From NCBI GenBank assembly GCA_900541505.1, contig UQKK01000009.1:34081-98080 (forward strand): a stretch of DNA of 64,000 nt, given 5' to 3'. Source of the DNA: an uncultured Ruminococcus sp. (GTDB lineage: Bacteria > Bacillota > Clostridia > Lachnospirales > Lachnospiraceae). Below the pieces are notes generated by a model. The model did no database searches and had not been told where the DNA came from. It was given only the letters and a program-made list of their open reading frames with translations. The stretch's first letter is position 1. Every line of letters begins with the position of its first letter. Shown in pieces: positions 52,747-60,986 of the stretch. Both the position numbers and the translations under genes were made by a program.

Positions 52747-54849
52747 TTATTTTGTCAGCAGCATCATAATCTCATTGCTTCTCTGTACAAAATCTGTCAT
52801 TTCCTCCGGGCTTAAGGGCTTATGCGCCAGCATCGCCAGGTCATAGAGCTGCTTGCAGATAATCGGCACATTCTTACTGCGCTTATGCTCTGTGAGGAAT
52901 TTTACAAGCGGATGGTTCGCATTGAGGACCAGCGTTGCCTTTGTCCCAAAGCCGCCCATATCCATGCCGCTCATACCGTACATCTTCATCATTTCTTCCA
53001 TTCTGCGGCTCTCCTCGGAGAGGATTGCCATGGAAGCGACTTTCTCGTCCTTTAACTTTTCTACTTTCACATCCAGATTATCATTGTTTAATTCTTTTCT
53101 GAAAATCTCTACCAGGCTGTCCGCTGTCTTCTGGAAATCTTCTTTCTCCTCCTCAGCGACTTCATCCTTCATGGACTCATGTACATCAGCGTCAATTCGC
53201 AGGAAATGTACATCCTGATGCTTCTGCTCCAGATAGCTTACAAAAGCGGAATCAATGTTATGTGTCAGAATGACAGCGTCCTGTCCCTGAGCCTTAAACA
53301 TGTTGATATACTGGCTCTGCTGCACCTCATCCGTCACATAGTAGATATTTGTCTTTTCTTCTTCCTTGTCGCCTTCTGTGTCCTCTGCGCTGGCCGCGGC
53401 GCCCTCTGCTGTATCGTTTGCTTCAGCGACTGCTTCCGCTGTATCTTTATCCGCCTCAGCCTTAGCGTCATCACCACTCTCGTCTGCATCCTCAGCGGAT
53501 GTGCTGTTCTCTTTGATGATGTCTTCCAGCGTCAGATACTTGTGCTCCAGATTCTTGTAAATCATAGAATCCTTCATCTTCTCGCCGAATTTTTCATCCT
53601 TCAGGCAGCCAAATTTGATGAACGGGCTGATATCATCCCAGTATTTCTCATAATTTTCTCTGTCTGTCTTGAACATGCCAACCAGCTTGTCTGCCACTTT
53701 CTTGGAAATGTAGTCCGCCACTTTGTTGACGAAACCATCATTCTGCAGCGCGCTCCTGGATACGTTAAGCGGCAAATCCGGGCAGTCGATGACGCCCTTT
53801 AACACCATCAGAAATTCCGGAATAACTTCCTTGATGTTGTCCGCGATGAACACCTGATTGTTGTACAGCTTTATCGTACCCTCGATGGATTCGTACTCCA
53901 TGTTGATTTTCGGGAAGTAGAGGATTCCCTTTAAATTGAAGGGGTAGTCCATGTTCAAATGAATCCAGAACAGAGGCTCTTTGTAATCCATAAATACCTT
54001 GCGGTAAAAGTCAATATACTCCTCCTTGGTGCACTCGCTTGGGCTCTTTCCCCAGAGCGGGTGAGTATCGCTCAAGGAAACCGGGCGTCTTACAATCTTC
54101 GCCTTCTTCTTCGGTTCGCCTTCCTCGCCCTCTTTCGGTTCCTCTGTGATATGCTCTACAACAGTATCGGTATCCAGCACATCCGCCTCATCGATGGTAT
54201 CGTATTCCGGCTCCGCGTTCGCCTTGGAAAGGAAAATCTCTACAGGCATGAAGGAACAATATTTCTGCAACACTTCTCTTGCGCGGTATTCATTGGCAAA
54301 CTCCAGGCTGTCCTCATTTAAGAACAGGGTAATCTCCGTACCGACACCCTCTTTGCTGCCGTCCTGCATCTCATATTCTGTACCGCCCTGACTCACCCAG
54401 TGTACCGGCACCGCGTCTTTCTGATAGGACAGTGTGTCGATGTGCACCTCATCCGCCACCATAAACGCAGAATAGAATCCCAGACCGAAATGTCCAATCA
54501 TCTCATCTTCCGTTGTCTTGTCCTTATACTTCTCCAGGAACTGTGTCGCGCCGGAAAACGCAATCTGAGTGATGTACTCCTCGACCTCATCCGCCGTCAT
54601 TCCAAGACCATTGTCAATGAATTTCAGCGTCTTCTCCTCCGGATTTACAATAACCTCAATCTTCGCCTTGTAATCCTCCGGAAGCTCATACTCACCCATC
54701 ATGTCCAGCTTTTTCAGCTTTGTGATGGCGTCACATCCGTTGGAGACCATCTCACGGAAGAAAATATCGTGGTCCGAATACACCCATTTCTTTATAATTG
54801 GGAATATATTCTCACTGTCAATAGATAAATTGCCTTTTTTTATAGCCAT
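52747..54849 (-). CDS. htpG: Molecular chaperone HtpG (Hsp90)
   Basis: A 700-residue Hsp90. The N-terminal ATPase (GHKL) domain shows REMVSNGCDAITKLK, DNGLGMTADEVEEY and GHFGLGFYSAFMV. The middle domain (NVSRSALQNDGFVNKVADYI) and the C-terminal dimerisation domain follow. Two acidic insertions are notable: about residues 230-245 (EEPKEGEEGEPKKKAKI) and a long Ala/Glu/Asp-rich stretch at about 450-500, in the middle domain, making the protein longer than the ~625 residues usual in bacteria. Cytoplasmic folding factor. AGAGGAG precedes the ATG, and a sigma-A promoter and a CIRCE box lie upstream. Confidence 0.95.
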   Translation of the reverse strand: MAIKKGNLSIDSENIFPIIKKWVYSDHDIFFREMVSNGCDAITKLKKLDMMGEYELPEDYKAKIEVIVNPEEKTLKFIDNGLGMTADEVEEYITQIAFSGATQFLEKYKDKTTEDEMIGHFGLGFYSAFMVADEVHIDTLSYQKDAVPVHWVSQGGTEYEMQDGSKEGVGTEITLFLNEDSLEFANEYRAREVLQKYCSFMPVEIFLSKANAEPEYDTIDEADVLDTDTVVEHITEEPKEGEEGEPKKKAKIVRRPVSLSDTHPLWGKSPSECTKEEYIDFYRKVFMDYKEPLFWIHLNMDYPFNLKGILYFPKINMEYESIEGTIKLYNNQVFIADNIKEVIPEFLMVLKGVIDCPDLPLNVSRSALQNDGFVNKVADYISKKVADKLVGMFKTDRENYEKYWDDISPFIKFGCLKDEKFGEKMKDSMIYKNLEHKYLTLEDIIKENSTSAEDADESGDDAKAEADKDTAEAVAEANDTAEGAAASAEDTEGDKEEEKTNIYYVTDEVQQSQYINMFKAQGQDAVILTHNIDSAFVSYLEQKHQDVHFLRIDADVHESMKDEVAEEEKEDFQKTADSLVEIFRKELNNDNLDVKVEKLKDEKVASMAILSEESRRMEEMMKMYGMSGMDMGGFGTKATLVLNANHPLVKFLTEHKRSKNVPIICKQLYDLAMLAHKPLSPEEMTDFVQRSNEIMMLLTK

Positions 54850-54899
54850 TATATGTCACTCCTCTTTCTTAAAAATACTTTCACTCATGTCTAAAAGAT

Positions 54900-54928
54900 A
54901 TTCTAATACAGCGATTTTCAAAAGTCAA
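54900..54928 (-). promoter_or_regulatory. htpG promoter
   Basis: On the minus strand TTGACT (54928-54923), 17 bases, TAGAAT (54905-54900). Start of transcription expected near 54893, leaving a leader of about 44 bases. Confidence 0.75.
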
Positions 54929-54935
54929 TATAAAA

Positions 54936-54962
54936 TTAGCACTCTTTTTGGATGAGTGCTAA
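54936..54962. promoter_or_regulatory. CIRCE element (HrcA operator)
   Basis: TTAGCACTC-N9-GAGTGCTAA, a perfect match to the CIRCE consensus. It lies 7 bp upstream of the htpG -35 box and 15 bp upstream of the divergent acetyltransferase promoter. HrcA binding here should tie htpG to the groE/dnaK heat-shock regulon. Confidence 0.9.
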
Positions 54963-54977
54963 CAAATCTCTTATTTT

Positions 54978-55007
54978 TTGCGCGCTCCCGCCCCGGCGTG
55001 TTATAAT
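54978..55007 (+). promoter_or_regulatory. Promoter of the GNAT gene
   Basis: TTGCGC (54978-54983), 18 bases, TATAAT (55002-55007). Divergent from the htpG promoter with CIRCE between the two. Confidence 0.6.
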
Positions 55008-55082
55008 AGATTAGATTGTCCCGCGGTCGGTATACAGAGGCAATCTCCTAAAAACAAATGTGTAGGAAAAGAGGTAAGTAAA

Positions 55083-55580
55083 ATGAATGATTTTGAAATG
55101 AAACTGGCTGAAAGCGACTCGCAGATAAAGGAAATCGCAGACCTTGCTGAAATCATCTGGCACGAGCACTTCACTCCTATTATAGGAGAAGCGCAGGTCG
55201 ACTATATGGTCGAAAAATTCCAGTCTTATCCGGCATTGAAGGAACAGCTCAAAAGCGGATATGAATACTATCAAATCTATGATGGCGGGAATTTCTGCGG
55301 ATACTGCGGCATTCACCCGGAGGACGGGCGACTCTTCTTAAGCAAACTTTATCTGGAAAAGAAGGCGCGCGGAAAACATCTCGCCACAAAAGCGTTTACG
55401 TTTCTCAAAGAGCTCTGCGCCAAGAGAGGGCTGTCTTCCATCTGGCTCACCTGCAACAAACACAACGACGGCAGTCTCAATGTGTACCGCCATCTGGGAT
55501 TTGAGACTGTGGATACCCAGGAAGCAGATATCGGCAGCGGATACATCATGGACGACTATATCATGGAATATTTTCTCTAA
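55083..55580 (+). CDS. GNAT family N-acetyltransferase
   Basis: A 165-residue GNAT enzyme. The acetyl-CoA binding loop is present in the form LYLEKKARGKHLATKA (motif A, R/Q-x-x-G-x-A type), preceded by the beta strands FCGYCGIHPEDGRLFL and followed by VYRHLGFETVD (motif B). ATG at 55083 has AGAGG eight bases upstream; the frame is open further upstream but without a start site. It transfers acetyl from acetyl-CoA to an amine; the acceptor cannot be read from the sequence. Its promoter shares an intergenic CIRCE box with htpG, so it may be heat-responsive. It converges on yitT with the stop codons overlapping. Confidence 0.85.
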   Translation: MNDFEMKLAESDSQIKEIADLAEIIWHEHFTPIIGEAQVDYMVEKFQSYPALKEQLKSGYEYYQIYDGGNFCGYCGIHPEDGRLFLSKLYLEKKARGKHLATKAFTFLKELCAKRGLSSIWLTCNKHNDGSLNVYRHLGFETVDTQEADIGSGYIMDDYIMEYFL

Positions 55581-56596
55581 AAAGCGCCCCCTCCTTTGAA
55601 TCCTTCCCCGAACACTTCGCTGGTTTCGGTGAACATCAGAAACGCCAGCGGGTCAGCTTCGTGGACCGCTTCTCTCACAGCATATGCCTGCGACTTGGAA
55701 CATGCACATAAAAGGACATCTTTCCTTGTTTTTGTGTACGTTCCAAACGCCGGGATTGCCGTCGTTCCTCTCCCTGTAATCTCTCCAATCCTTTTTGCCG
55801 TCTCCTCCCCTTTCACGGTAATGATAATGGCGAGTGAACCAGCTCCCATCCCATATAGAACCTTATCGATGACAATGGTCGAAATAAAAGTAGAGGCAAC
55901 GCCATAGAGTACCGCATCAACATTTCCAAAAACAGGCCAGCCAAGAAGGATGATTCCCAAATCAATGAGCATCGTCACCACGCCAATGGACAGGTAAGGA
56001 TATTTCTTCTTGATAGATAAGGCGAGGAAATCAATTCCTCCCGATGACGATCCCCGCATATAGAATAAAACCATACCTGCCCCCAGGAAGACTCCCGAGT
56101 ACAGCGCTGCCATGAATGGGGAACCATGGTAGGCGGGCGTAAAAGGAAATATCCCATCCAGAATGATACTGGAAATGAGCATGGATACCGCCGATTTTAT
56201 AAGCAGCCTCTTCCCCACAATCCGATAGCTGATTGCCACCAGAGGAATATTCAGCAGCAATGTGGTCGTCCCAATCGGCAGATGGAACAATGCGTTTAGA
56301 ATTAGGGCTAGTCCCGACACCCCGCCAGGGGCAAAGTCTGCGTTTTTTGCGAATGTATAGATTCCCGCGGCATACAGAACACCGCCTGCGATATCATAGA
56401 GGAGGTCCGCTGCCGCTTTCTTCCAGCCAAATTTCTTAAACCCGGATGGAAAGCCGCAGGCTCTCTCCCCCTCCTTTTCCGTCTCCCCTTGCAGTTCTAT
56501 TTTCTTCTCTTTTTCTATCTCTCCCTTTAATTCTATTTTCTTTTCTCCTTCTTCTATTTCTTTCTTTTTTTCGCTCTTTTTACTTTCATCTATCAT
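55577..56596 (-). CDS. YitT family membrane protein (DUF161/DUF2179) with charged N-terminal repeats
   Basis: A 339-residue protein. Residues 1-45 are a lysine/glutamate-rich tail with two copies of a 12-residue unit (KKIELKGEIEKE, KKIELQGETEKE), then about five membrane helices (GGVLYAAGIYTFAKNADFAP, GGVSGLALILN, GSSSGGIDFLAL) and a cytoplasmic DUF2179 domain (SLAIIITVKGEETAKRIGEI, GTGAIP-like GRGTTAIPAFG). The family is common in Firmicutes, function unknown. Start at 56596 has AAGGCGG upstream. The repeat tail is encoded by a 36-bp tandem duplication and is unusual for YitT. Confidence 0.87.
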   Translation of the reverse strand: MIDESKKSEKKKEIEEGEKKIELKGEIEKEKKIELQGETEKEGERACGFPSGFKKFGWKKAAADLLYDIAGGVLYAAGIYTFAKNADFAPGGVSGLALILNALFHLPIGTTTLLLNIPLVAISYRIVGKRLLIKSAVSMLISSIILDGIFPFTPAYHGSPFMAALYSGVFLGAGMVLFYMRGSSSGGIDFLALSIKKKYPYLSIGVVTMLIDLGIILLGWPVFGNVDAVLYGVASTFISTIVIDKVLYGMGAGSLAIIITVKGEETAKRIGEITGRGTTAIPAFGTYTKTRKDVLLCACSKSQAYAVREAVHEADPLAFLMFTETSEVFGEGFKGGGAF

Positions 56597-56667
56597 TTTC
56601 CGCCTTATATCCTGCCTTTCAATGCAATATGAAGCACCCTTCTTAAAGCCAGTATCTTCCAAAAAGG

Positions 56668-56706
56668 CAAAAAATATACCCTGCCGCGCTAAAACGCACA
56701 GCAGGG
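56668..56706 (-). terminator. Terminator of the S41 peptidase gene
   Basis: CCCTGC (minus strand 56706-56701) pairs with GCAGGG (56684-56679), with an inner GCG/CGC pairing, followed by TATATTTTTT. Confidence 0.65.
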
Positions 56707-56733
56707 CTGTCAGCATATTCTTTACCTTATTAT

Positions 56734-58077
56734 TTACTTTGTCTCTTCTGCGATTTGCTCCTGCACGACTTCCAGCGCCTTGTCAAGCTGGTTATCCGCA
56801 TCAGGATTCGTTTCATCCGCCTCGTACTCCACCTCTACATCCGGCGTGATACCTGTCAGATTGATGCTTCGTCCGCTGGGCGTATAGTATTCTGCAATCG
56901 TCAGCTTCAGATAGGTCCCGTCCTGTAAATCAATAAGCTGTTGGACTACACCTTTCCCGTAAGTCGTCATTCCTACAATTGTACCGACACCGTAGTCCTG
57001 CACCGCTCCTGTAAAAATTTCCGATGCACTGGCACTGTACTGATTCACCAGCACAGCAAGAGGCTTCGTAAATTCATGCTCCCCGTCGCAGCTTATCACT
57101 TCCTCATTTCCATATTTATCCTTGGTGGAGACAATCGTCCCTTCCGGCAGGATGAGTTTGAGCATATCGGTGACCGTGTCCAAATTGCCGCCCGGATTGC
57201 TGCGCAAATCTATAACCAGTCCCTCCATCCCCTGAGACTCCAAATCTTCCAGGGCATTTTTGAACTGTTCGTAGGTCACATCGTCAAATTCACTCACCGC
57301 GATATAGCCAACCTGCCCCTCTTTCATCTCGTACTCGACCGTCTGCGCCTCAATCTCATCACGGATAGCTGTCAGCTCCAGCTCTTCGCCGTTCCGCAGG
57401 ACATAGAGTGTCACCGCAGTGCCTTTTTCTCCTTTTATCCAGGAAACCACTTCCGTCAGACTCTCATCCCCTATCGCATGTTCATCGACCTGATAGATCA
57501 CATCGCCTTCCTTCACTCCCGCTTCCGCGGCGGGAGAGTCTTTGTACACTCCTGTGATAACGATTTCTCCGGTGGTCAGATTCTGCGTCAACGTGGCGCC
57601 GACGCCGGAAAATCTGCCGCTGGTCGTCTCCAGCAGTTCCTTTGTCTCATCCTCATCATAGTACTCTGTATAGGGGTCGCCAAGGGCAGCCGCATAACCT
57701 GAATAAATCCCTTCCACCAGCGCGTCCCCGTCTATCTCATCGCTGTAAAGATAATAGGCATCAATCCACTGTCCTATCTTATCCAGCTTCTCGCCGACCT
57801 CATCCTTATCCTCGGACAGTGTAGTTCCTGCCTCTCCCGGTTCCGAAAAAATACGGGGTATCAAATTCAAGATATTTAAGGTTCCCCAAATACCGCCAAC
57901 CAACAGAAGCGTAAGCGCTGCCCCTGCCAAGAAACCCTTCAGGAAGCCGTGATTTTTCCCGTTTTTCTGTTTCTTTCCCTCAGCCGGGGCTTCCATTCTT
58001 TCACTTAATCCCACAGGAGGAGACGATTCTGCCCTCCCCCTTATTTCTTTGTTCTCTTCCATTCTGTTTTCTTCCAT
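56734..58077 (-). CDS. S41 family C-terminal processing peptidase (CtpA-like)
   Basis: A 447-residue protein: cytoplasmic charged N-terminus (~45 residues), one membrane helix (GFLAGAALTLLLVGGIWGTL, about 47-66), a PDZ domain (GVGATLTQ ... DSPAAEAGVKEGDVIYQVD) and the S41 protease domain. Catalytic Ser is in YSASASEIFTGAVQD and Lys in TTYGKGVVQQ. It cleaves proteins outside the membrane from their C-terminus. It follows the FtsE-FtsX-M23 genes, a block conserved in Clostridia, but a terminator lies between it and the M23 gene. In this context it probably processes or limits the division-associated murein hydrolase. Confidence 0.92.
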   Translation of the reverse strand: MEENRMEENKEIRGRAESSPPVGLSERMEAPAEGKKQKNGKNHGFLKGFLAGAALTLLLVGGIWGTLNILNLIPRIFSEPGEAGTTLSEDKDEVGEKLDKIGQWIDAYYLYSDEIDGDALVEGIYSGYAAALGDPYTEYYDEDETKELLETTSGRFSGVGATLTQNLTTGEIVITGVYKDSPAAEAGVKEGDVIYQVDEHAIGDESLTEVVSWIKGEKGTAVTLYVLRNGEELELTAIRDEIEAQTVEYEMKEGQVGYIAVSEFDDVTYEQFKNALEDLESQGMEGLVIDLRSNPGGNLDTVTDMLKLILPEGTIVSTKDKYGNEEVISCDGEHEFTKPLAVLVNQYSASASEIFTGAVQDYGVGTIVGMTTYGKGVVQQLIDLQDGTYLKLTIAEYYTPSGRSINLTGITPDVEVEYEADETNPDADNQLDKALEVVQEQIAEETK

Positions 58078-58113
58078 CGTCTAACCAACCTGCTTTCTGT
58101 CCCGATTTTATTT

Positions 58114-58152
58114 AAAAGGACAAAGCAAAGAGGTTCTCTGCCTTGTCCTTTT
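58114..58152 (-). terminator. Terminator after the M23 peptidase gene
   Basis: An imperfect 16-bp stem (AAAAGGACAA ... TTGTCCTTTT) between the M23 and S41 genes. The T run at the 3' side on the minus strand is part of the stem, so readthrough is possible. Confidence 0.55.
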
Positions 58153-58193
58153 CTTCACAGTTCTGTCTGTACATACTTCCATCCTGTATGTAT

Positions 58194-59324
58194 TTACATA
58201 TATTGGTCCGGGCTTACCGCCACGCCATTTACCTCAACCTGGAAGTGGAGATGTGGTCCTGTGGACTGTCCTGTTGTTCCTACACATCCAATCTGCTGTC
58301 CCTTTTCCACATACTGTCCCGCAGAAACACAGAGGCTGCTGTGGTGCATATACTTTGTAACCAGACCGTTTCCGTGGTCAATGACCACCCAGTTCCCGGC
58401 ACTGGAGCTGTAACCTGCGATGATAACGGTCCCTGCCGCCGCTGCGTATGTAGGAGTGCCTTCCGGCGCCGCGTAGTCATTTCCTTTATGTCCGCCTACC
58501 TCAAATTCCCGAATCTCTCCGAAATAGCTGGACTGGTATGTCATGCCCGGGCATGGATGGGTAAAATATCCGCTCCCGCTCACCACATTTCCGGTGCTCG
58601 GCGGAGTATAAGAACTGCCGCCGCCCCCTGGCTGCGCCGCAGCTGCTGCCTGTTCCTGCTGGATTCTCTTGGCTTCCTCCGCCTCAGCAATCAACTGCTC
58701 CAGCGTTGCCGCATTGTCCCCAATCTGACTCTCCAAATCCGCCAGCAGAATCTCATTATTATCCAACAACGTCTCCACCGCTGCGTGCTGGTTTGTCAAA
58801 TCCGTCTGCAGAGCGCTCAGCTCGTCGTATTCTTCCTGCAGCGTCTGCTCTTTCTGCTCTACCTCTTCCACCACATCCTGGAAATCTTCCAGTTTCTGTC
58901 TGTCATAATCCGACATCTTGGAAGCATATTCTGCTTTATTGAGGAACTCTCCCAGAGTCTTGCTCTCCATCATCACTTCAAGAACCTGTGTATCACCGTT
59001 CTCGTACATGAACTGGATACGCTTCTTCATGCTCTGGTACTGGTTATTTTCATCTACCTTCGCGGCGATGAGGTCATTCTCCGCCTGCTCAATCTCCGCG
59101 TCTTTCTGCGTCATCTTCGTCTGTGTCTCATTCATATCGGCAATGATATCATTGAGCTGTGTCGTCAGAGAAGCCTGCTCCGCCTCCGCAGCACTCTTCT
59201 GCTGCTCCAGCTCCTCTGCCTTTTTCTCCGCATCTTCAATGGTCGTAGCATTCGTATTCATGCACACGCCGATACTCAGTGTTAAAATTAAAACCCCGCT
59301 TAGTATACTCCTCTTTCGTCTCAT
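58194..59324 (-). CDS. Murein hydrolase activator/EnvC-like M23 peptidase
   Basis: A 376-residue secreted protein. A signal peptide ends near NTNATTIED (about residue 27). A long coiled coil follows (about 28-225, Glu/Gln/Lys-rich heptads), then a Gly/Ser/Pro linker and a C-terminal LytM domain. Zinc ligands are H and D in GGHKGNDYAAP and the HxH of GPHLHFQVE; a second His is in YMHHSS. The coiled coil is the FtsX-binding module in PcsB/EnvC proteins, and the gene lies nine bases after ftsX. It would cut or activate cutting of peptidoglycan at the septum under FtsEX control. Confidence 0.9.
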   Translation of the reverse strand: MRRKRSILSGVLILTLSIGVCMNTNATTIEDAEKKAEELEQQKSAAEAEQASLTTQLNDIIADMNETQTKMTQKDAEIEQAENDLIAAKVDENNQYQSMKKRIQFMYENGDTQVLEVMMESKTLGEFLNKAEYASKMSDYDRQKLEDFQDVVEEVEQKEQTLQEEYDELSALQTDLTNQHAAVETLLDNNEILLADLESQIGDNAATLEQLIAEAEEAKRIQQEQAAAAAQPGGGGSSYTPPSTGNVVSGSGYFTHPCPGMTYQSSYFGEIREFEVGGHKGNDYAAPEGTPTYAAAAGTVIIAGYSSSAGNWVVIDHGNGLVTKYMHHSSLCVSAGQYVEKGQQIGCVGTTGQSTGPHLHFQVEVNGVAVSPDQYM

Positions 59325-59333
59325 GGCAGCCTC

Positions 59334-60284
59334 CTATACTTTCAAGTGCTTGCGTACAGTGAAGTAGCTTCCGACAAATCCGATACCGATACCCATTGCC
59401 AGTCCGATTGGAAGCAGATACTTGTATACCTCTCCGCCCGGAAGGAAAGCAATGATATTTCTCAGAATACTGAATCTCTCCAAAATGTATCCGACTGCCT
59501 TATCATACAGCACATACAAAAGTGCCAGTGGTATCACCGCCCCGAACACACCGATAATCAAACCTTCAATGACGAAAGGCGAACGCACGACAAAGTCCTT
59601 GGCGCCGATATATTTCATGATTGCAATCTCTTCCTTACGCACAGTAATACCCATGGTAACCGTGTTGCTGATAAGGAAGATGGAAACACCGAACAAGATG
59701 GCGATAATAGCAATGGAAACATATCCCACCAGAGTATTCACACTGGTCAGCGTATTTGCCACCACATCGGATTTATTGACCTGACGGACCCCGTCCAGGC
59801 TCTGTGCGAATTTCACCAAATCCTGCTGCGTGGAGGCAAGTGATTTGCTCTGCGCCGCTATATCCTTGGTGTCTTCCGTTGTCTTCATATATACTTCATA
59901 GTTGTCGGAATCAGCGAGCGGGTTGTCATCCTTGAAGCCCTCCGCCAGCTCCGGCTTATCTTTAAAATATTCCTCTTTATATTTCTCCCACGCCTCATCC
60001 GCGGAAACATAATTCACTTCTGAAACGTCGTCTCTGCTGCGCAGCTGCTCTCCTATGTCGTCAATCTGCGCCTGCGTCGCATCTTCATCGAAAAATACCG
60101 TGATGGCAACGCCCTCTTCTGCTGTCTTAATAATGTACTGAAAATTCAGCACGATTGCGAAGAACAGCCCAAACAGGAAAATACAAGCTGACATCGTCGC
60201 AACGGATGCGAGCGAAAACATCTTGTTTCTCCAAATGTTCTTAACCCCTTGTTTTCCTACGTATCCTAATGTACTAATCCTCAT
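59334..60284 (-). CDS. ftsX: Cell division protein FtsX
   Basis: A 316-residue type VII ABC permease. One N-terminal helix (VATMSACIFLFGLFFAIVL, about 29-48) is followed by the extracellular domain (about 50-185, containing SRDDVSEVNYVSADEAWEKY) and three more helices. It transmits ATP hydrolysis by FtsE across the membrane to the coiled-coil peptidase encoded next. Its start overlaps ftsE by 11 bases, a typical coupled arrangement. Confidence 0.93.
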   Translation of the reverse strand: MRISTLGYVGKQGVKNIWRNKMFSLASVATMSACIFLFGLFFAIVLNFQYIIKTAEEGVAITVFFDEDATQAQIDDIGEQLRSRDDVSEVNYVSADEAWEKYKEEYFKDKPELAEGFKDDNPLADSDNYEVYMKTTEDTKDIAAQSKSLASTQQDLVKFAQSLDGVRQVNKSDVVANTLTSVNTLVGYVSIAIIAILFGVSIFLISNTVTMGITVRKEEIAIMKYIGAKDFVVRSPFVIEGLIIGVFGAVIPLALLYVLYDKAVGYILERFSILRNIIAFLPGGEVYKYLLPIGLAMGIGIGFVGSYFTVRKHLKV

Positions 60285-60960
60285 CTATATACCCACCTTT
60301 TTGTTCATCACTAACGATTACGCCCTGTTTCATCGTAATAACCCGTTCGTTCATCTCATTTACGATTTCCTGGTTGTGTGTTACCACAAGCACCGTTGTC
60401 CCTCTCTCATTTGCTTCCTTCAGAAGGCTCATGATTTCCCATGAATTCGTCGGGTCCAGATTTCCGGTCGGTTCGTCCGCCAACAAAATAGCAGGTTCAT
60501 TAACAATCGCTCTCGCAATCGCGACACGCTGCTGCTCCCCTCCGGAAAGTTCCTTCGGGAAAGACTTATATTTCTGTGCCAGTCCCACCAGAGACAGCGC
60601 CGCCGGCACTTTTCTCTTGATGATGCGGGTTGGTGTCTCTGTGACACGCAGCGCAAAAGCGATATTCTCATAAATATTTCTGTCTTTTAAAAGTCGGAAG
60701 TCCTGAAATACAACCCCTAAGCCTCTTCTGTACCTTGCAATGTGACGATGTTTCATGCGATTCAGGTTCTGCCCGTTCACAATGATAGTGCCGTCCGTCG
60801 GGTCCAACTCCTTCATGATAAGACGAATCAGAGTGGATTTACCGGAACCACTGTCTCCAACGATGAACACGAACTCTCCCTGTTCAATCTTCACGGAGAC
60901 TCCGTTCAGGGCAGCATTCCCCTTCGAGTACTCCTTCGTTACATTTCTTAATTCAATCAT
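60274..60960 (-). CDS. ftsE: Cell division ATP-binding protein FtsE
   Basis: A 228-residue ABC ATPase: Walker A GDSGSGKST, Q-loop VFQDFRLL, signature LSGGEQQRVAIARA, Walker B ILLADEPTGNLD and the switch His in VTHNQEI. With FtsX it drives peptidoglycan hydrolysis during division or elongation. The Q-loop and DEPTGNLDP are in the form usual for FtsE. AGGAGGAG precedes the ATG. First gene of the block ftsE-ftsX-M23. Confidence 0.95.
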   Translation of the reverse strand: MIELRNVTKEYSKGNAALNGVSVKIEQGEFVFIVGDSGSGKSTLIRLIMKELDPTDGTIIVNGQNLNRMKHRHIARYRRGLGVVFQDFRLLKDRNIYENIAFALRVTETPTRIIKRKVPAALSLVGLAQKYKSFPKELSGGEQQRVAIARAIVNEPAILLADEPTGNLDPTNSWEIMSLLKEANERGTTVLVVTHNQEIVNEMNERVITMKQGVIVSDEQKGGYIDED

Positions 60961-60986
60961 ATGCTCCTCCTAATTACCTATACTCC

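Noticed and set aside
56941..57702. 253-codon plus-strand open frame opposite the S41 peptidase
   Set aside because: The minus-strand peptidase has complete PDZ and catalytic motifs; the antisense translation shows none.
58143..59285. 380-codon plus-strand open frame opposite the M23 peptidase
   Set aside because: Antisense of a coiled-coil coding region; the sequence has no domain resemblance and the minus-strand gene has signal peptide, coiled coil and LytM motifs.
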